From Methylobacterium sp. (GTDB taxonomy: Bacteria; Pseudomonadota; Alphaproteobacteria; Rhizobiales; Beijerinckiaceae), in contig NZ_JAIETD010000027.1 in the NCBI RefSeq assembly GCF_019745455.1, positions 27,716-91,715 on the forward strand: DNA of 64,000 nucleotides. Direction: 5' to 3'. Shown piece by piece: positions 21,021 to 31,857 of this stretch. The notes beneath the pieces are model-generated. The model searched no databases, was not told the DNA's origin, and saw only the letters and a list, made by a program, of their open reading frames with translations. Position numbers and translations under genes: made by a program. Positions within the stretch are counted from its first letter, which is position 1, and each line of letters opens with the position of its first letter.

Positions 21021-21584
21021 TTGGCCATTACCGAATCCGGCGCCGCAAAACCGGACGGCTCGCGTCGCGACTTCCTGTTTTTGGCGACTGGCGCCGCTCT
21101 CGCTGTTGGAACGGGCGCAGCGGCCTGGCCCTTCGTCGCCTCGATGGCGCCCGACGCGGCAACGGTGGCAGCCGGCGCACCGCTCGACGTGGATCTCGCC
21201 CCGATCCAGGAAGGCCAGATCATCAACGTGTTCTGGCGAGGCAAGCTCATCTTCGTGCGCAATCGCTCGGAGAAGGAGATCAAAGAGTCGCAGGACGTCA
21301 AGCTGACTGAGCTGATCGATCCGCAGCCGGACTCCGCCCGCGTGAAGGAAGGCCATGCCAAGTGGCTCGTGGTCTACGGCAATTGCACCCATCTCGGTTG
21401 CGTGCCGATCGGCCATCAGGGGCCCTATCAGGGCTGGTCCTGCCCCTGCCACGGTTCGCTGTTCGATGCCGCTGGGCGCGTTCGCCGCGGGCCGGCGCCG
21501 AGCAACCTTCCGATTCCGCCCTACGTGTTCGAAGGCGACACCAAGATCCGGATCGGCGAAGAGGGCGGCAAGGCCGTCGCCTGA
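21021..21584 (+). CDS. petA: Ubiquinol-cytochrome c reductase iron-sulfur subunit (Rieske)
   Basis: About 187 residues. A twin-arginine signal-anchor (SRRDFLFLATGAALAVGTGA) leads to a Rieske domain with CTHLGC and CPCHGS, the 2Fe-2S ligands. It is the Rieske subunit of the cytochrome bc1 complex, passing electrons from ubiquinol to cytochrome c1 on the periplasmic side. The TTG at 21021 is preferred: GGAG lies six bases upstream and the resulting Tat signal has the family's usual length. An ATG at 20913 would add 36 residues with no family support. petB follows after 33 bases. Confidence 0.93.
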   Translation: MAITESGAAKPDGSRRDFLFLATGAALAVGTGAAAWPFVASMAPDAATVAAGAPLDVDLAPIQEGQIINVFWRGKLIFVRNRSEKEIKESQDVKLTELIDPQPDSARVKEGHAKWLVVYGNCTHLGCVPIGHQGPYQGWSCPCHGSLFDAAGRVRRGPAPSNLPIPPYVFEGDTKIRIGEEGGKAVA

Positions 21585-21617
21585 CGACAGTTCACAGGAT
21601 TTGAATCGGATAGCCTC

Positions 21618-22907
21618 ATGAGCGCACACGGCACTGCCTACGTCCCTAAAAGCGGCCTCGCCAAGTGGTTCGAATCCCGGCTTCCGCTTGTCGGGCTGGT
21701 CCATTCATCGTTCGTGTCGTTCCCGGTACCGCGGAACCTGAACTACTTTTGGACCTTCGGCGCGATCCTCATCATGATGCTCGGCGTCCAGATCGCCACC
21801 GGCATCTGGCTCGCCATGCACTACGATCCCTCGGCCAACGCGGCCTTCAACTCCGTCGAGCACATCATGCGCGACGTGAATTACGGCTGGCTGCTGCGCT
21901 ACATGCACGCCAACGGCGCCTCGATGTTTTTCGTGGCCGTCTACATCCACATCTTCCGCGGGCTGTATTACGGCTCCTACAAGGCGCCACGCGAGGTGCT
22001 CTACATCCTCGGTGTCATCATCTACCTCCTGATGATGGCCACAGCCTTCCTCGGCTACACCCTGCCGTGGGGCCAGATGAGCTACTGGGGCGCCACCGTC
22101 ATCACCAACATTCTCGCGGCGATCCCGATCGTCGGCGACACCATCCAGAGCCTGCTCTGGGGCGGCTACTCGGTCGGCAGCCCGACACTGAACCGGTTCT
22201 TCTCGCTCCACTACCTCCTGCCGTTCATGATCGTCGGCGTCGTCGTGCTCCACGTCTGGGCGCTTCACGTCACGGGTCAGAACAACCCGACCGGCATCCC
22301 GATCAAGTCCGGTAAGGACGTGGTGGCGTTCACGCCCTACGCAACGATCAAGGACGTGTTCGCGGCAGCCGTGTTCATGATCTTCTTCGCCTATTGGATC
22401 TTCTACCAGCCGAACTATCTCGGCCACGCCGACAACTACGTGCCCGCCAACCCCGGCGTCACGCCCAAGCACATCGTGCCCGAGTGGTATTTCCTTCCGT
22501 TCTACGCGATTCTGCGCGCGGTGCCGGACAAGCTCGGCGGCGTGATCTTGATGTTCGGTGCGGTGCTGATCCTCGCCTTCGCACCCTGGCTCGACACGTC
22601 GCGGGTGCGCTCGTCGAACTATCGGCCGATCTACCGGCAGTTCTTCTGGCTGTTCGTGATCGTCTGTATCATTCTCGGCTGGCTCGGCGCCAAGCCGCCG
22701 GAAGGTGGCTACGTCATCGCCTCGCAGATCTGCACGGCTTATTATTTCGCCCACTTCCTCCTCGTCATGCCGCTCGTCGGCCTCTTCGAGACACCTAACC
22801 GCCTGCCCGGCTCGATCCTCGAGAGCGTGACCGGACCAGGCAAGCAGGTGGATAGCGGCTCGGGAATGCCGGTCGGCGCAGCCGCCGCACCGCCGTCGAA
22901 GGGCTGA
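21618..22907 (+). CDS. petB: Cytochrome b of the bc1 complex
   Basis: A 429-residue polytopic protein of normal length for bacterial cytochrome b. Eight transmembrane helices are visible; paired haem histidines occur in [12 protein letters not shown] and YIHIFRG and in LHYLLPF and VLHVWALH. The Qo-site PEW motif is in [14 protein letters not shown]. It oxidises ubiquinol and translocates protons in the inner membrane. It lies between petA and petC in one operon. Confidence 0.97.
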   Translation: MSAHGTAYVPKSGLAKWFESRLPLVGLVHSSFVSFPVPRNLNYFWTFGAILIMMLGVQIATGIWLAMHYDPSANAAFNSVEHIMRDVNYGWLLRYMHANGASMFFVAVYIHIFRGLYYGSYKAPREVLYILGVIIYLLMMATAFLGYTLPWGQMSYWGATVITNILAAIPIVGDTIQSLLWGGYSVGSPTLNRFFSLHYLLPFMIVGVVVLHVWALHVTGQNNPTGIPIKSGKDVVAFTPYATIKDVFAAAVFMIFFAYWIFYQPNYLGHADNYVPANPGVTPKHIVPEWYFLPFYAILRAVPDKLGGVILMFGAVLILAFAPWLDTSRVRSSNYRPIYRQFFWLFVIVCIILGWLGAKPPEGGYVIASQICTAYYFAHFLLVMPLVGLFETPNRLPGSILESVTGPGKQVDSGSGMPVGAAAAPPSKG

Positions 22908-22928
22908 GGGCAGGGATTCGCATCGATC

Positions 22929-23822
22929 ATGAAAACGACACGTGTCCTCGCCGCCTCGCTCATGGCACTCGGGCTGTCGCTTACGGCGGCAAAGGCCGCC
23001 GACGGCCACAGCCCAAATCCGCCGCGTGAGAACTGGAGCTTTGCCGGGGTCTTCGGCAAATTCGACAAGGCTCAGCTCCAACGTGGCTTTCAGGTCTACC
23101 GCGAGGTCTGCGCGAACTGCCACAGCATGACGCTCGTCCGGTTCCGCAATCTCGCGGAACCCGGCGGGCCCGGCTTCACCGCGGCCCAGGTCAAAGCCCT
23201 TGCGGCGGAGTACAAGGTCAGCGAGCTGAACGATAACGGCGAGCAGGTCGAGCGGCCCGCAAGGCCGGCCGATGCCTGGCCGTCGCCGTTCCCGAACGAG
23301 AAGGCCGCCGCGGCGGCCAATGGTGGCAAGGCGCCGCCGGACTTCTCGGTGCTCGCCAAGGCACGGACCTACGAGCGCGGCTTCCCGCTCTTCGTCGTCG
23401 ATGCGATGCCCTTCGTGGGGTATTCCGAGCAGGGCGTGGACTACATCCACGCGCTCCTGAACGGCTACGAGGACCCGCCCGCGGGGACCGAGGTGCCGGC
23501 GGGCGCGAACTACAACAAGTACTACGACGGCCACCTGATCGCGATGGCAAAGCCCCTGAGCGACGGCCAGGTCACCTATGCCAAGGGTGAGAACGGCGAG
23601 CCGGTGGTTCCGGAGACGGTCGACCAGTACTCGCGCGACGTCTCGGCCTTCATGGCCTGGGCCGCCGAGCCGCATCTCGAAGCCCGCAAGGCCCTCGGCT
23701 TCCGGGTGATCCTGTTCCTCATCGTCCTGTCGGGCCTGCTCTACTATGTGAAGAAGAAGGTCTGGGCCGATGTCGGCGGCGAGGTTCATGGACTTCAGCC
23801 GGAACTGCACAAGGCCGGCTAG
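22929..23822 (+). CDS. petC: Cytochrome c1 of the bc1 complex
   Basis: A 297-residue protein with a Sec signal peptide (cleavage near AKAADGH), a single haem c motif CANCH near residue 61, a distal Met ligand region MAKPLSDG, and a C-terminal membrane anchor at about 260-280. It accepts electrons from the Rieske protein and delivers them to soluble cytochrome c in the periplasm. The gene is the last of petABC and is followed by a strong terminator. Confidence 0.97.
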   Translation: MKTTRVLAASLMALGLSLTAAKAADGHSPNPPRENWSFAGVFGKFDKAQLQRGFQVYREVCANCHSMTLVRFRNLAEPGGPGFTAAQVKALAAEYKVSELNDNGEQVERPARPADAWPSPFPNEKAAAAANGGKAPPDFSVLAKARTYERGFPLFVVDAMPFVGYSEQGVDYIHALLNGYEDPPAGTEVPAGANYNKYYDGHLIAMAKPLSDGQVTYAKGENGEPVVPETVDQYSRDVSAFMAWAAEPHLEARKALGFRVILFLIVLSGLLYYVKKKVWADVGGEVHGLQPELHKAG

Positions 23823-23853
23823 ACCGTTCGCGAAGCGAAGCGAACACGGTTGC

Positions 23854-23880
23854 ACGGGCTCGCTTCGGCGGGCCCGTTTT
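23854..23880 (+). terminator. Rho-independent terminator after petABC
   Basis: A 10-bp stem with one G-U pair (23854-23863 with 23868-23877) closes a TTCG tetraloop and runs into TTTTG. It ends the pet operon and separates it from mtnP. Confidence 0.85.
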
Positions 23881-23945
23881 GTTGCCGGGGATATTTATCG
23901 GCGGCAGGTCCCGCTTCACACCGGGCCAAGGAAGGAACGATCGAC

Positions 23946-24821
<876 letters not shown>

Positions 24822-24946
24822 CGGCGACGTCGAACGTTGAGGCGGATGCAGGGTTTCAGCCGCTTCACGCCTTTCCAAGTCACGAGAATTCGCACTAGAA
24901 GGCGCGTTCGTTTCGTAATCCGTCCCTAGAGCGAGCCCGAGTATTC

Positions 24947-25534
24947 ATGCGCGCCGCGAGCATCAGCCGCCGCACGGCCGAAACCGATGTCAGCGTGTCG
25001 CTCACGCTCGACGGCACAGGCCGCTGCGCCATCGCGACCGGCATCGGATTCCTTGACCATATGCTGGAGCTCTTCGCCCGGCACGGATTGTTCGACCTCG
25101 ACGTCAAGGTGACTGGCGATCTCCATGTCGACCAGCACCACAGCGCCGAAGATACGGGCATCGCTTTGGGACAGGCCTTTGCAGTGGCCATCGGCGACAA
25201 GCGCGGCATTTCACGCTACGCCGACCTGCACCTGCCCATGGACGAGGCGCTGACTCGCGTCGCCGTCGATATTTCCGGGCGTCCGTTCCTGGTTTTCCGC
25301 ACCTCCTTCCGTGTCGAGAAGATTGGGCAGTTCGATACCGAACTCGTCCGTGAGTGGTTCCAGGCCTTCGCGATGAATGCCGGGATCACGCTGCACGTGG
25401 AGACGCTCTATGGCGACAACGCCCACCATGTCGCGGAGAGCTGCTTCAAGGGTCTGGCCCGCGCCTTGCGCGAGGCCGTGAGCGTTGACCCGCGCGAGGA
25501 GGGCCGCGTGCCCTCGACCAAGGGCTCGCTCTGA
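24947..25534 (+). CDS. hisB: Imidazoleglycerol-phosphate dehydratase
   Basis: A 195-residue monofunctional IGPD. The two manganese-binding motifs are seen as [16 protein letters not shown] with [14 protein letters not shown], and [18 protein letters not shown] near the C-terminus. It performs the sixth step of histidine synthesis. It has no phosphatase domain, unlike the enterobacterial HisB. It is the first gene of a his operon running through hisE to coaA. Confidence 0.97.
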   Translation: MRAASISRRTAETDVSVSLTLDGTGRCAIATGIGFLDHMLELFARHGLFDLDVKVTGDLHVDQHHSAEDTGIALGQAFAVAIGDKRGISRYADLHLPMDEALTRVAVDISGRPFLVFRTSFRVEKIGQFDTELVREWFQAFAMNAGITLHVETLYGDNAHHVAESCFKGLARALREAVSVDPREEGRVPSTKGSL

Positions 25535-25568
25535 GCCCCTCCGGTATTCGGCCAGGGAGATGAACGGG

Positions 25569-26054
25569 ATGCGCACCTATACGCTCCACCTGCCCGATGC
25601 GAGCCTTGCCGGCGAGACGCAGGCGATCGAGCGCGCGCATGTCGTGCCGGACGGCTTCTCCTGGACCGCCTTCGCCTATGGACCGTTCTGGTTCCTCTAC
25701 CACCGGCTCTGGATTGCCGCGATCCTCGTCGGCCTGCTCGTTGCCGCCACGATCGTCGTCGGCAAGCTGATCAATCTGACACCGCCGGCTGGGTTCGGGG
25801 TGGCGCTTCTGGTCCAGGCCCTGATCGGCCTAGAAGCCTCGAGCCTGCGGCGCTGGACCTATGCCCGGGGCGGACGGCCAGTCCGCGACGCCTTCGTTGC
25901 AGGCAGCGCCGCCGAAGCCGAAATCAAGGCAGTGAGTCGCTGGCTCGATCCTGCACGCGCGCCGCGCCCTCCGGCCTCCCCCTTTCCCGCCGGCGCCTCG
26001 CGCAGTTCCGAAGGCGTGATCGGAATGTTCCCGTTCAGCGAGGACCGGCGGTGA
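25569..26054 (+). CDS. DUF2628 membrane protein inside the his operon
   Basis: A 161-residue protein. The [19 protein letters not shown] block is typical of DUF2628, followed by two hydrophobic helices and a soluble C-terminus rich in Pro and Ala. The ATG at 25569 has GGAG nine bases upstream; an ATG at 25560 is too close to that site. Its stop overlaps the GTG of hisH by four bases, so it is translated with the his genes. Function unknown; a role in histidine synthesis is not implied by the sequence. Confidence 0.85.
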   Translation: MRTYTLHLPDASLAGETQAIERAHVVPDGFSWTAFAYGPFWFLYHRLWIAAILVGLLVAATIVVGKLINLTPPAGFGVALLVQALIGLEASSLRRWTYARGGRPVRDAFVAGSAAEAEIKAVSRWLDPARAPRPPASPFPAGASRSSEGVIGMFPFSEDRR

Positions 26055-26713
26055 GCACGCAGACCGTCGCGATCATCGATTACGGCTCCGGCAACCTCCA
26101 CTCGGCGGCCAAGGCCTTCGAGCGTGCCGCGCACGAGGCCGGCCTCGACGGGACGCGGATCGCTCTGACGTCCGATCCAGACATAGTCGCCTCGGCCGAC
26201 CGTGTCGTTCTTCCGGGCGTCGGCGCCTATGCCGATTGCCGGCGCGGGCTCGACGCAGTTCCAGGCATGGTCGAAGCGATGACGCATGCCGCCAAGGAGC
26301 GCGGCCGGCCTTTCCTCGGCATCTGTGTCGGCATGCAGCTCCTCGCTACGCGCGGCCTCGAATACGAGGTCACACCCGGCCTTGGCTGGATTCCCGGCGA
26401 CGTGGCACCGATCCGGCCCTCGGACCCCGACCTGAAGGTACCGCATATGGGTTGGAACACCCTTCAGGCCGATCGCGACCAAGCTCTGCTCGACGGCATT
26501 CCCACCGGCGAGAACGGCCTTCACGCCTATTTCGTGCACAGCTATGCCCTTAACGCCGAAGATCCCGTCGATGTCGTCGCGCGTTCCTCCTATGGCGGTC
26601 CGGTGACAGCGCTGGTGGCCCGGGACAATGTCGCCGGCACGCAGTTCCATCCCGAGAAAAGCCAGCGTCTCGGCCTCGCCCTCATTGCCAATTTCCTGCG
26701 CTGGAAGCCCTGA
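26051..26713 (+). CDS. hisH: Imidazole glycerol phosphate synthase, glutaminase subunit
   Basis: A 220-residue class I glutamine amidotransferase. The nucleophile is in [11 protein letters not shown], and the His-Glu pair in QFHPEKSQ completes the triad. It supplies ammonia to HisF. GTG start coupled to the DUF2628 gene (GTGA). hisA and hisF follow. Confidence 0.97.
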   Translation: MSTQTVAIIDYGSGNLHSAAKAFERAAHEAGLDGTRIALTSDPDIVASADRVVLPGVGAYADCRRGLDAVPGMVEAMTHAAKERGRPFLGICVGMQLLATRGLEYEVTPGLGWIPGDVAPIRPSDPDLKVPHMGWNTLQADRDQALLDGIPTGENGLHAYFVHSYALNAEDPVDVVARSSYGGPVTALVARDNVAGTQFHPEKSQRLGLALIANFLRWKP

Positions 26714-26753
26714 TGGGCGGCCTGTTCCCCAAGACCCTGATGCGAGTTCACGC

Positions 26754-27497
26754 GTGATCCTGTTTCCGGCCATCGATCTGAAGGAAGGGCGCTGCGTACG
26801 CCTCGTGCAGGGCGATATGGCCCAGGCCATCGTCTTCAGCGACGACCCGGCCGCACAGGCTTCAGTCTTCGAAGAGCAGGGCTTCTCCTGGCTCCACGTC
26901 GTAGACCTCGACGGCGCCTTTGCGGGCGCGCCGATGAACGCTTCGGCGGTGGACGCGATTCTCGCGCGAGTGAAGCTGCCGGTGCAGCTCGGCGGCGGCA
27001 TCCGCGAGATGCGCACCCTCGAATCCTGGCTCGCCAAGGGCGTCAGCCGGATCATCATCGGCACCGCCGCGGTGCGCGATCCGGCCTTCGTCCAGGAGGC
27101 AGCGAGGCTTTATCCCGGCAAGATCGCAGTCGGGATCGACGCAAAGGACGGCCGGGTCGCGGTGGAGGGTTGGGCCAAGACTTCCAGCATGACGGCGGAA
27201 GAGCTCGGCCGCCGTTTCGAGGACGCTGGCGTCGCCGCCCTCATCTACACCGACATTTCCCGCGACGGCATCCTGAAGGGGCTCAATATCGAGATGACCC
27301 TTGCGCTCGCCCGCGCGGTGACGATCCCCGTCATCGCGTCCGGCGGCCTCGCTTCGATCGCCGACGTTCACCGGATCCTGGAGCCGGACTGCGCGGTGCT
27401 TGCCGGCGCCATCACGGGCCGCGCGCTCTATGACGGCCGCATCGACCCGAGGGAGGCATTGGCCGCGATACGCCGAGCGAAGGGCGGGGTATCGTGA
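26754..27497 (+). CDS. hisA: Phosphoribosylformimino-AICAR phosphate isomerase
   Basis: A 247-residue TIM barrel with a GTG start giving [17 protein letters not shown]. The catalytic Asp of the N-terminal AIDLKEG motif and the second Asp in YTDISRDG are present, along with the phosphate-binding GGGIR and ASGGL loops. Fourth step of histidine synthesis. It lies 40 bases after hisH and 85 bases before hisF. Confidence 0.96.
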   Translation: MILFPAIDLKEGRCVRLVQGDMAQAIVFSDDPAAQASVFEEQGFSWLHVVDLDGAFAGAPMNASAVDAILARVKLPVQLGGGIREMRTLESWLAKGVSRIIIGTAAVRDPAFVQEAARLYPGKIAVGIDAKDGRVAVEGWAKTSSMTAEELGRRFEDAGVAALIYTDISRDGILKGLNIEMTLALARAVTIPVIASGGLASIADVHRILEPDCAVLAGAITGRALYDGRIDPREALAAIRRAKGGVS

Positions 27498-27582
27498 TAG
27501 GTTACCCGCCGACGTTGTCGACACACTCGACGAGGTGCTGACGCGCCCTTTGCCATCGATCCCGACGAGACTTCCTGACATC

Positions 27583-28374
27583 GTGCTCAAGACCCGAATC
27601 ATCCCCTGCCTCGACGTAAAGGACGGCCGCGTCGTCAAGGGCGTTCAGTTCCTTGAGCTGCGCGACGCCGGCGATCCCGTTGAGGCGGCCAAGGCCTACG
27701 ATGCAGCTGGAGCCGACGAGCTCTGCTTCCTCGACATCACCGCGAGCCACGAGGATCGCGGAACGCTGCTCGACGTCGTCAGCCGCACGGCGGAGGCCTG
27801 CTTCATGCCGCTCACCGTCGGCGGCGGCATCCGCACGCTCGCCGACATCCGGACCTTGCTGCTCGCCGGGGCCGACAAGGTCTCGATCAACACCGCTGCC
27901 GTGAAGGACCCCGACTTCGTCGCAGCCGGCGCCGTCAAATTCGGCAGCCAGTGCATCGTTGTTGCGATCGACGCCAAGCGCACATCCGCTCCCGGCGAGC
28001 CCGCGTCCTGGCAGATCTTCACCCATGGCGGCCGCACGCCCACCGGCATCGATGCGATCGAGTTCGCCCGCAAGATGGCAGCGCTCGGAGCCGGGGAGTT
28101 GCTCGTCACCTCGATGGACCGGGACGGGATGCGCTCGGGCTACGATCTCGCGCTTACCCGTGCCATCGCCGACGCGGTCTCGATCCCCGTCATCGCCTCG
28201 GGCGGTGTCGGCGGGCTCGACGATCTCGTGGCAGGCGTGCGCGAAGGCGGCGCCAGTGCGGTGCTCGCCGCCTCGATCTTCCATTTCGGCCAGCACACGG
28301 TGCGGGAGGCGAAGCTCCATATGGCGGCCGCCGGCCTGTCAATGCGCCTCGACGAAATGGAGGCGCGGCGGTGA
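27583..28374 (+). CDS. hisF: Imidazole glycerol phosphate synthase, cyclase subunit
   Basis: A 263-residue TIM barrel. The GTG at 27583 starts [20 protein letters not shown], the standard HisF N-terminus; the open frame upstream overlaps hisA in another frame and is not coding. D11 in the CLDVKDG motif and the Asp in TSMDRDG are the catalytic pair. It works with HisH to make IGP and AICAR. Its stop overlaps hisE by four bases. Confidence 0.97.
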   Translation: MLKTRIIPCLDVKDGRVVKGVQFLELRDAGDPVEAAKAYDAAGADELCFLDITASHEDRGTLLDVVSRTAEACFMPLTVGGGIRTLADIRTLLLAGADKVSINTAAVKDPDFVAAGAVKFGSQCIVVAIDAKRTSAPGEPASWQIFTHGGRTPTGIDAIEFARKMAALGAGELLVTSMDRDGMRSGYDLALTRAIADAVSIPVIASGGVGGLDDLVAGVREGGASAVLAASIFHFGQHTVREAKLHMAAAGLSMRLDEMEARR

Positions 28375-28694
28375 CCGATTTCACCCTCCATGAACTCGAA
28401 GACATCGTGTCCGAGCGGGCTAAGGCTCCGCCCGCTGAATCCCATACTGCGAAACTCCTGGCCGGGGGTCCCGCCAAGGCGGCCAAGAAACTCGGCGAGG
28501 AGGCTGTCGAGGCGGCGATCGCGGCGGTTCAGGGCGACAGGGCCGGCCTCGTCTCGGAATCGGCGGATGTGCTCTACCACCTTCTCGTGGTGCTCAACGG
28601 CGCCGGGATCGGCCTCGATGAGGTGCTCGCCGAACTCCAGAGTCGCACCGCCACGAGCGGCATCGCCGAGAAGGCGTCGCGGGTGCCATCGTGA
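28371..28694 (+). CDS. hisE: Phosphoribosyl-ATP diphosphatase
   Basis: A 107-residue all-helical MazG-like pyrophosphohydrolase with the [14 protein letters not shown] and [14 protein letters not shown] motifs that bind magnesium. Second step of histidine synthesis. GTG start in a GTGA overlap with hisF; the stop overlaps coaA the same way. Confidence 0.97.
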   Translation: MTDFTLHELEDIVSERAKAPPAESHTAKLLAGGPAKAAKKLGEEAVEAAIAAVQGDRAGLVSESADVLYHLLVVLNGAGIGLDEVLAELQSRTATSGIAEKASRVPS

Positions 28695-29692
28695 ACGACA
28701 TGGCCCCATCCGGGCTGCCCGCCGGGCAGGACCCGGTGACGGGGGAGGGGCCGGAGCGGCTCTCCCCCTACCGGATCTTCCCGCGCGAGGAATGGGCGCG
28801 CCTGCGCGCCGACACGCCGCTCACCCTGACAGCCGAGGACGTCACGCGCCTGCAATCCCTCAACGACCCGATCTCGCTGGAAGAGGTCGTGGCGATCTAC
28901 CTGCCGCTGTCGCGCCTGCTCTCGCTCTACGTCGCGGCGACTCAAGGATTGTTCAAGGCGACGCAGCGATTCCTGCTCGCCGAGCAGGACGCGAAAGTAC
29001 CCTACATCATCGGTGTCGCGGGTTCGGTGGCGGTGGGCAAGTCGACCATGGCTCGCGTTCTGAAAGCGCTGCTGGCGCGCTGGCCGAACACCCCCAAGGT
29101 CGACCTCGTCACCACGGACGGATTCCTGCTGCCCAACGCCACGTTGCAGCGGATGGGGGCGATGGACCGCAAGGGCTTCCCGGAAAGCTACGATACTGCC
29201 GCGTTGCTGCGCTTCCTCACTGACATCAAGGCCGGCAAGAAGCGGGTGGCGGCACCGCTCTATTCGCATCTCGTCTACGACGTGGTGCCCGGCGAGGAGC
29301 GCGTCGTTGAATCCCCCGACATCCTGATCGTCGAGGGCCTCAACGTTCTGCAGCCGGCCCGCCTGCCGCGCGACGGAACCGCGATTCCGTTCGTGTCCGA
29401 CTTCTTCGATTTCTCGATCTATCTCGACGGCCACGAGGACGACCTGCACCGCTGGTACCTCAACCGGTTTCTCCGCCTGCGGCTGACGGCCTTCCGCGAT
29501 CCGCTCTCCTACTTCCGCAAATATGCGGAGGTTTCGGAGGCCGAGGCCCTTGAGATCGCCGATAAGCTCTGGACCACGATCAACCTGCCGAACCTGCGCG
29601 ACAACATTCTGCCGACCCGCCAGCGGGCAAGCCTCATCCTGGCCAAAGGCGCGAGCCATCGCATCGAGAGCGTGGCTCTGCGGCGTCTCTGA
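28691..29692 (+). CDS. coaA: Type I pantothenate kinase
   Basis: A 333-residue prokaryotic PanK-I. The P-loop [12 protein letters not shown] is near residue 115, and the [18 protein letters not shown] and IVEGLNVLQ motifs place it firmly in the CoaA family. It phosphorylates pantothenate, the first step of coenzyme A synthesis. GTG start coupled to hisE by a four-base overlap, so it belongs to the his operon transcript. It converges on thpR. Confidence 0.97.
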   Translation: MNDMAPSGLPAGQDPVTGEGPERLSPYRIFPREEWARLRADTPLTLTAEDVTRLQSLNDPISLEEVVAIYLPLSRLLSLYVAATQGLFKATQRFLLAEQDAKVPYIIGVAGSVAVGKSTMARVLKALLARWPNTPKVDLVTTDGFLLPNATLQRMGAMDRKGFPESYDTAALLRFLTDIKAGKKRVAAPLYSHLVYDVVPGEERVVESPDILIVEGLNVLQPARLPRDGTAIPFVSDFFDFSIYLDGHEDDLHRWYLNRFLRLRLTAFRDPLSYFRKYAEVSEAEALEIADKLWTTINLPNLRDNILPTRQRASLILAKGASHRIESVALRRL

Positions 29693-29703
29693 GCAAGCGG
29701 CGG

Positions 29704-30243
29704 CTATTCGAGGGGATAGGCCGCCTCAACGACATAAGGGCCGCCGCCGCGGGACTCCCTGGCCGAGAACAGCACGACGCGTGTCGCCGTGAAGGAAAAA
29801 GCCGGGAAGAGGCCGGCCTCGATGAGGTAGGCCGCCACGTCTTGCGAACTCGCCTCCCGGCGAAGGCGTGCCAGCGTGACGTGCGGCGTGAACTTGCGAC
29901 GATCTGGTTCCGCGCCGGCCTGTCGGCAGATGCGCTCGTGCTCCGATTGGAGGTCGTCGAGGTCTGGGTTCGAAGCGACGGCCGCGATGACCGCCCTTGG
30001 TTTAGCCCCGCCGAAGCAGTCGAGACCCGACAACGTGACCGCAAGCGGAGGCCTTCGACGTGCCGCGACGAGTTCGTCGTGGAGAGCGTCGGCGAGCGGG
30101 ATCTCGACATCGCCGAGGAAGCGGAGCGTGATATGGAAATCCGATGGCTCGATCCAGCGCGCACCGCGCAAGCCAGCCTGGTAGCGGGTCAGCGCCTCGG
30201 CGATATCGGGCGGAATTTCGAGGCCGGTGAAGAGGCGGGGCAT
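29704..30243 (-). CDS. thpR: RNA 2',3'-cyclic phosphodiesterase (2H family)
   Basis: A 179-residue protein with the two H-x-T-L motifs of the 2H family: HITLRFLG near residue 39 and HVTLARL near 121. ThpR/LigT enzymes open 2',3'-cyclic phosphates on RNA ends. It lies 15 bases beyond the tesA stop on the same strand and may be co-transcribed with it. Confidence 0.92.
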   Translation of the reverse strand: MPRLFTGLEIPPDIAEALTRYQAGLRGARWIEPSDFHITLRFLGDVEIPLADALHDELVAARRRPPLAVTLSGLDCFGGAKPRAVIAAVASNPDLDDLQSEHERICRQAGAEPDRRKFTPHVTLARLRREASSQDVAAYLIEAGLFPAFSFTATRVVLFSARESRGGGPYVVEAAYPLE

Positions 30244-30258
30244 CGGTTTGGCCGCAAC

Positions 30259-30939
30259 TCAGCGCGTGGCTGAGCTCTGAATTCGGTCGAGGAAGGTCTC
30301 TACGGTCGGCAGGATGCCGTCGACGATCGCCTCCACGCCCTTGGTATTGGGATGGAGACCATCCTCGAGATTGTAGACCCGGTCGCCCATGACGCCCTGG
30401 AGGAAGAACGGGTAGAGCACGAGCCCGTGCTCTCGCGCGAGGTCGGGATAGATCGCGTCGAATCTTGCGACGTAGTCGGGCCCGAGGTTGCGCGAAGCGT
30501 GCATTCCGGCCAGCAGAACCGGGATCTTCCGTGCCTTGAGACGGGTGATGATCGTGTCGAGGGCCTTTCGCGTCACTCCAGGATCCGTGCCACGAAGCAT
30601 GTCGTTCGCGCCGAGTTCGAGGATGACGCCGTCGGTATCGTCGGGGACAGACCAGTCGAGCCGGTCGAGGCCGCCGGTGGAGGTGTCGCCCGAGACACCG
30701 GCGTTGGCCACCGACACGGACCGACCCTTCGCTCGTAGCGCCCGTTCGAGGACTGCAGGAAAGGCCGCCGATGCGGGAAGGCGATAACCGGCGCTGAGGC
30801 TGTCGCCGAAGGCGACGAGCTTCACTGGCCGACCGGATGGCGCGGCCAAGGCCGAACCGGGGAGGGCGAGTGCGGCAAAGAGTGACATCAGCACAGCGCG
30901 ACGGGCAGGTTCATGGTGGGAGGGCGTCCGGCGATCCAT
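30259..30939 (-). CDS. tesA: SGNH arylesterase / thioesterase TesA-like
   Basis: About 226 residues. A signal peptide (RRAVLMSLFAALALPGSALA) leads to the SGNH hydrolase core: GDSLSAGY with the Ser nucleophile, ANAGVSGDT, ELGANDMLRG and the C-terminal DGLHPNTKG with Asp and His. Periplasmic esterase/thioesterase I type. The ATG at 30939 gives the best signal peptide; the open frame upstream overlaps the divergent promoter region. As in enterobacteria, it is divergent from a YbbA/YbbP-type ABC pair, which supports the assignment. Confidence 0.9.
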   Translation of the reverse strand: MDRRTPSHHEPARRAVLMSLFAALALPGSALAAPSGRPVKLVAFGDSLSAGYRLPASAAFPAVLERALRAKGRSVSVANAGVSGDTSTGGLDRLDWSVPDDTDGVILELGANDMLRGTDPGVTRKALDTIITRLKARKIPVLLAGMHASRNLGPDYVARFDAIYPDLAREHGLVLYPFFLQGVMGDRVYNLEDGLHPNTKGVEAIVDGILPTVETFLDRIQSSATR

Positions 30940-31131
30940 ATGGTGGAGGGCCGGACGCGAGGGCCCGAGACGTGACGCAGAGCACAGACCCATTCCCGAA
31001 CGACCCCGATTCTGACACCACGTCGGTGTCCCCTCGCCGAGATCGGTGTTCGTTCGATGTCTCGCAAGTCCCGATGGACGGCGAGGCGGAAGACCCTGCC
31101 GAACGCCCCAGGTGCTGAGAACAATTCGCTG

Positions 31132-31857
31132 ATGACCATTTTGCCATCGCCCGTCGCCTCCGTCGGCCTCGATACCCGCCGGCCCACGATCTCGCTGTCT
31201 GACATCGACCTGAGCCTCGGACGTGGACCGGCGCGGGTACACGTACTTCGCGGCATCTCCCTAAATGTCGCGGCTGGAGAGGCGGTGGGCCTCGTCGGGC
31301 CCTCGGGCTCGGGCAAATCGACCCTGCTGATGGTGATGGCCGGGCTCGAACGGCCCGATAGCGGACGGATCGCCGTGGAGGGCACCGACCTCGGGGCCCT
31401 GAGCGAGGACGAGCTCGCGCGTTTTCGCGGACGGCGCATCGGCATCGTGTTCCAGGCCTTCCACCTCGTGCCGACGATGACGGCGATCGAGAACGTGGCC
31501 CTGCCTCTCGAACTCGCCGGAAAGCCCGACGCCCATGTCCGTGCTGCCGACGAACTCGCGGCCGTCGGCCTCGGACACCGGCTGCATCATTACCCGGCGC
31601 AGCTCTCGGGCGGCGAGCAGCAGCGCGTCGCCATCGCCCGGGCGATCGCGCCGGACCCGGCGATCCTGGTCGCCGACGAGCCTACCGGCAACCTCGACGA
31701 GGTCACCGGTCGCCAGATCGTCGAGATGCTGTTCGCACTCAAGCGCGACCGCGGAGCGACCCTCGTCCTCGTCACCCATGATCCGGGCCTCGCCGCCCTC
31801 TGCGATAGAACCGTGCGACTGCGCTCGGGTCGCGTCGACACGGCGGTGGCAGCGTGA
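31132..31857 (+). CDS. ABC transporter ATP-binding protein (LolD/YbbA type)
   Basis: A 241-residue ATPase with Walker A GPSGSGKST, signature LSGGEQQRVAIARA, Walker B ILVADEPTGNLD and the H-loop VTHDPGLAA. It matches the MacB/LolD/YbbA class that pairs with FtsX-like permeases. The start is the ATG giving MTILPSP. Its stop overlaps the GTG of the permease gene by four bases, so the pair is coupled. Divergent from tesA. Confidence 0.94.
   Translation: MTILPSPVASVGLDTRRPTISLSDIDLSLGRGPARVHVLRGISLNVAAGEAVGLVGPSGSGKSTLLMVMAGLERPDSGRIAVEGTDLGALSEDELARFRGRRIGIVFQAFHLVPTMTAIENVALPLELAGKPDAHVRAADELAAVGLGHRLHHYPAQLSGGEQQRVAIARAIAPDPAILVADEPTGNLDEVTGRQIVEMLFALKRDRGATLVLVTHDPGLAALCDRTVRLRSGRVDTAVAA

Noticed and set aside
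21705..23855. Minus-strand ORF of 716 codons opposite petB and petC
   Set aside because: It mirrors two certain genes, is rich in Arg, His and Asp as expected for an antisense frame of GC-rich coding DNA, and has no recognisable domain.
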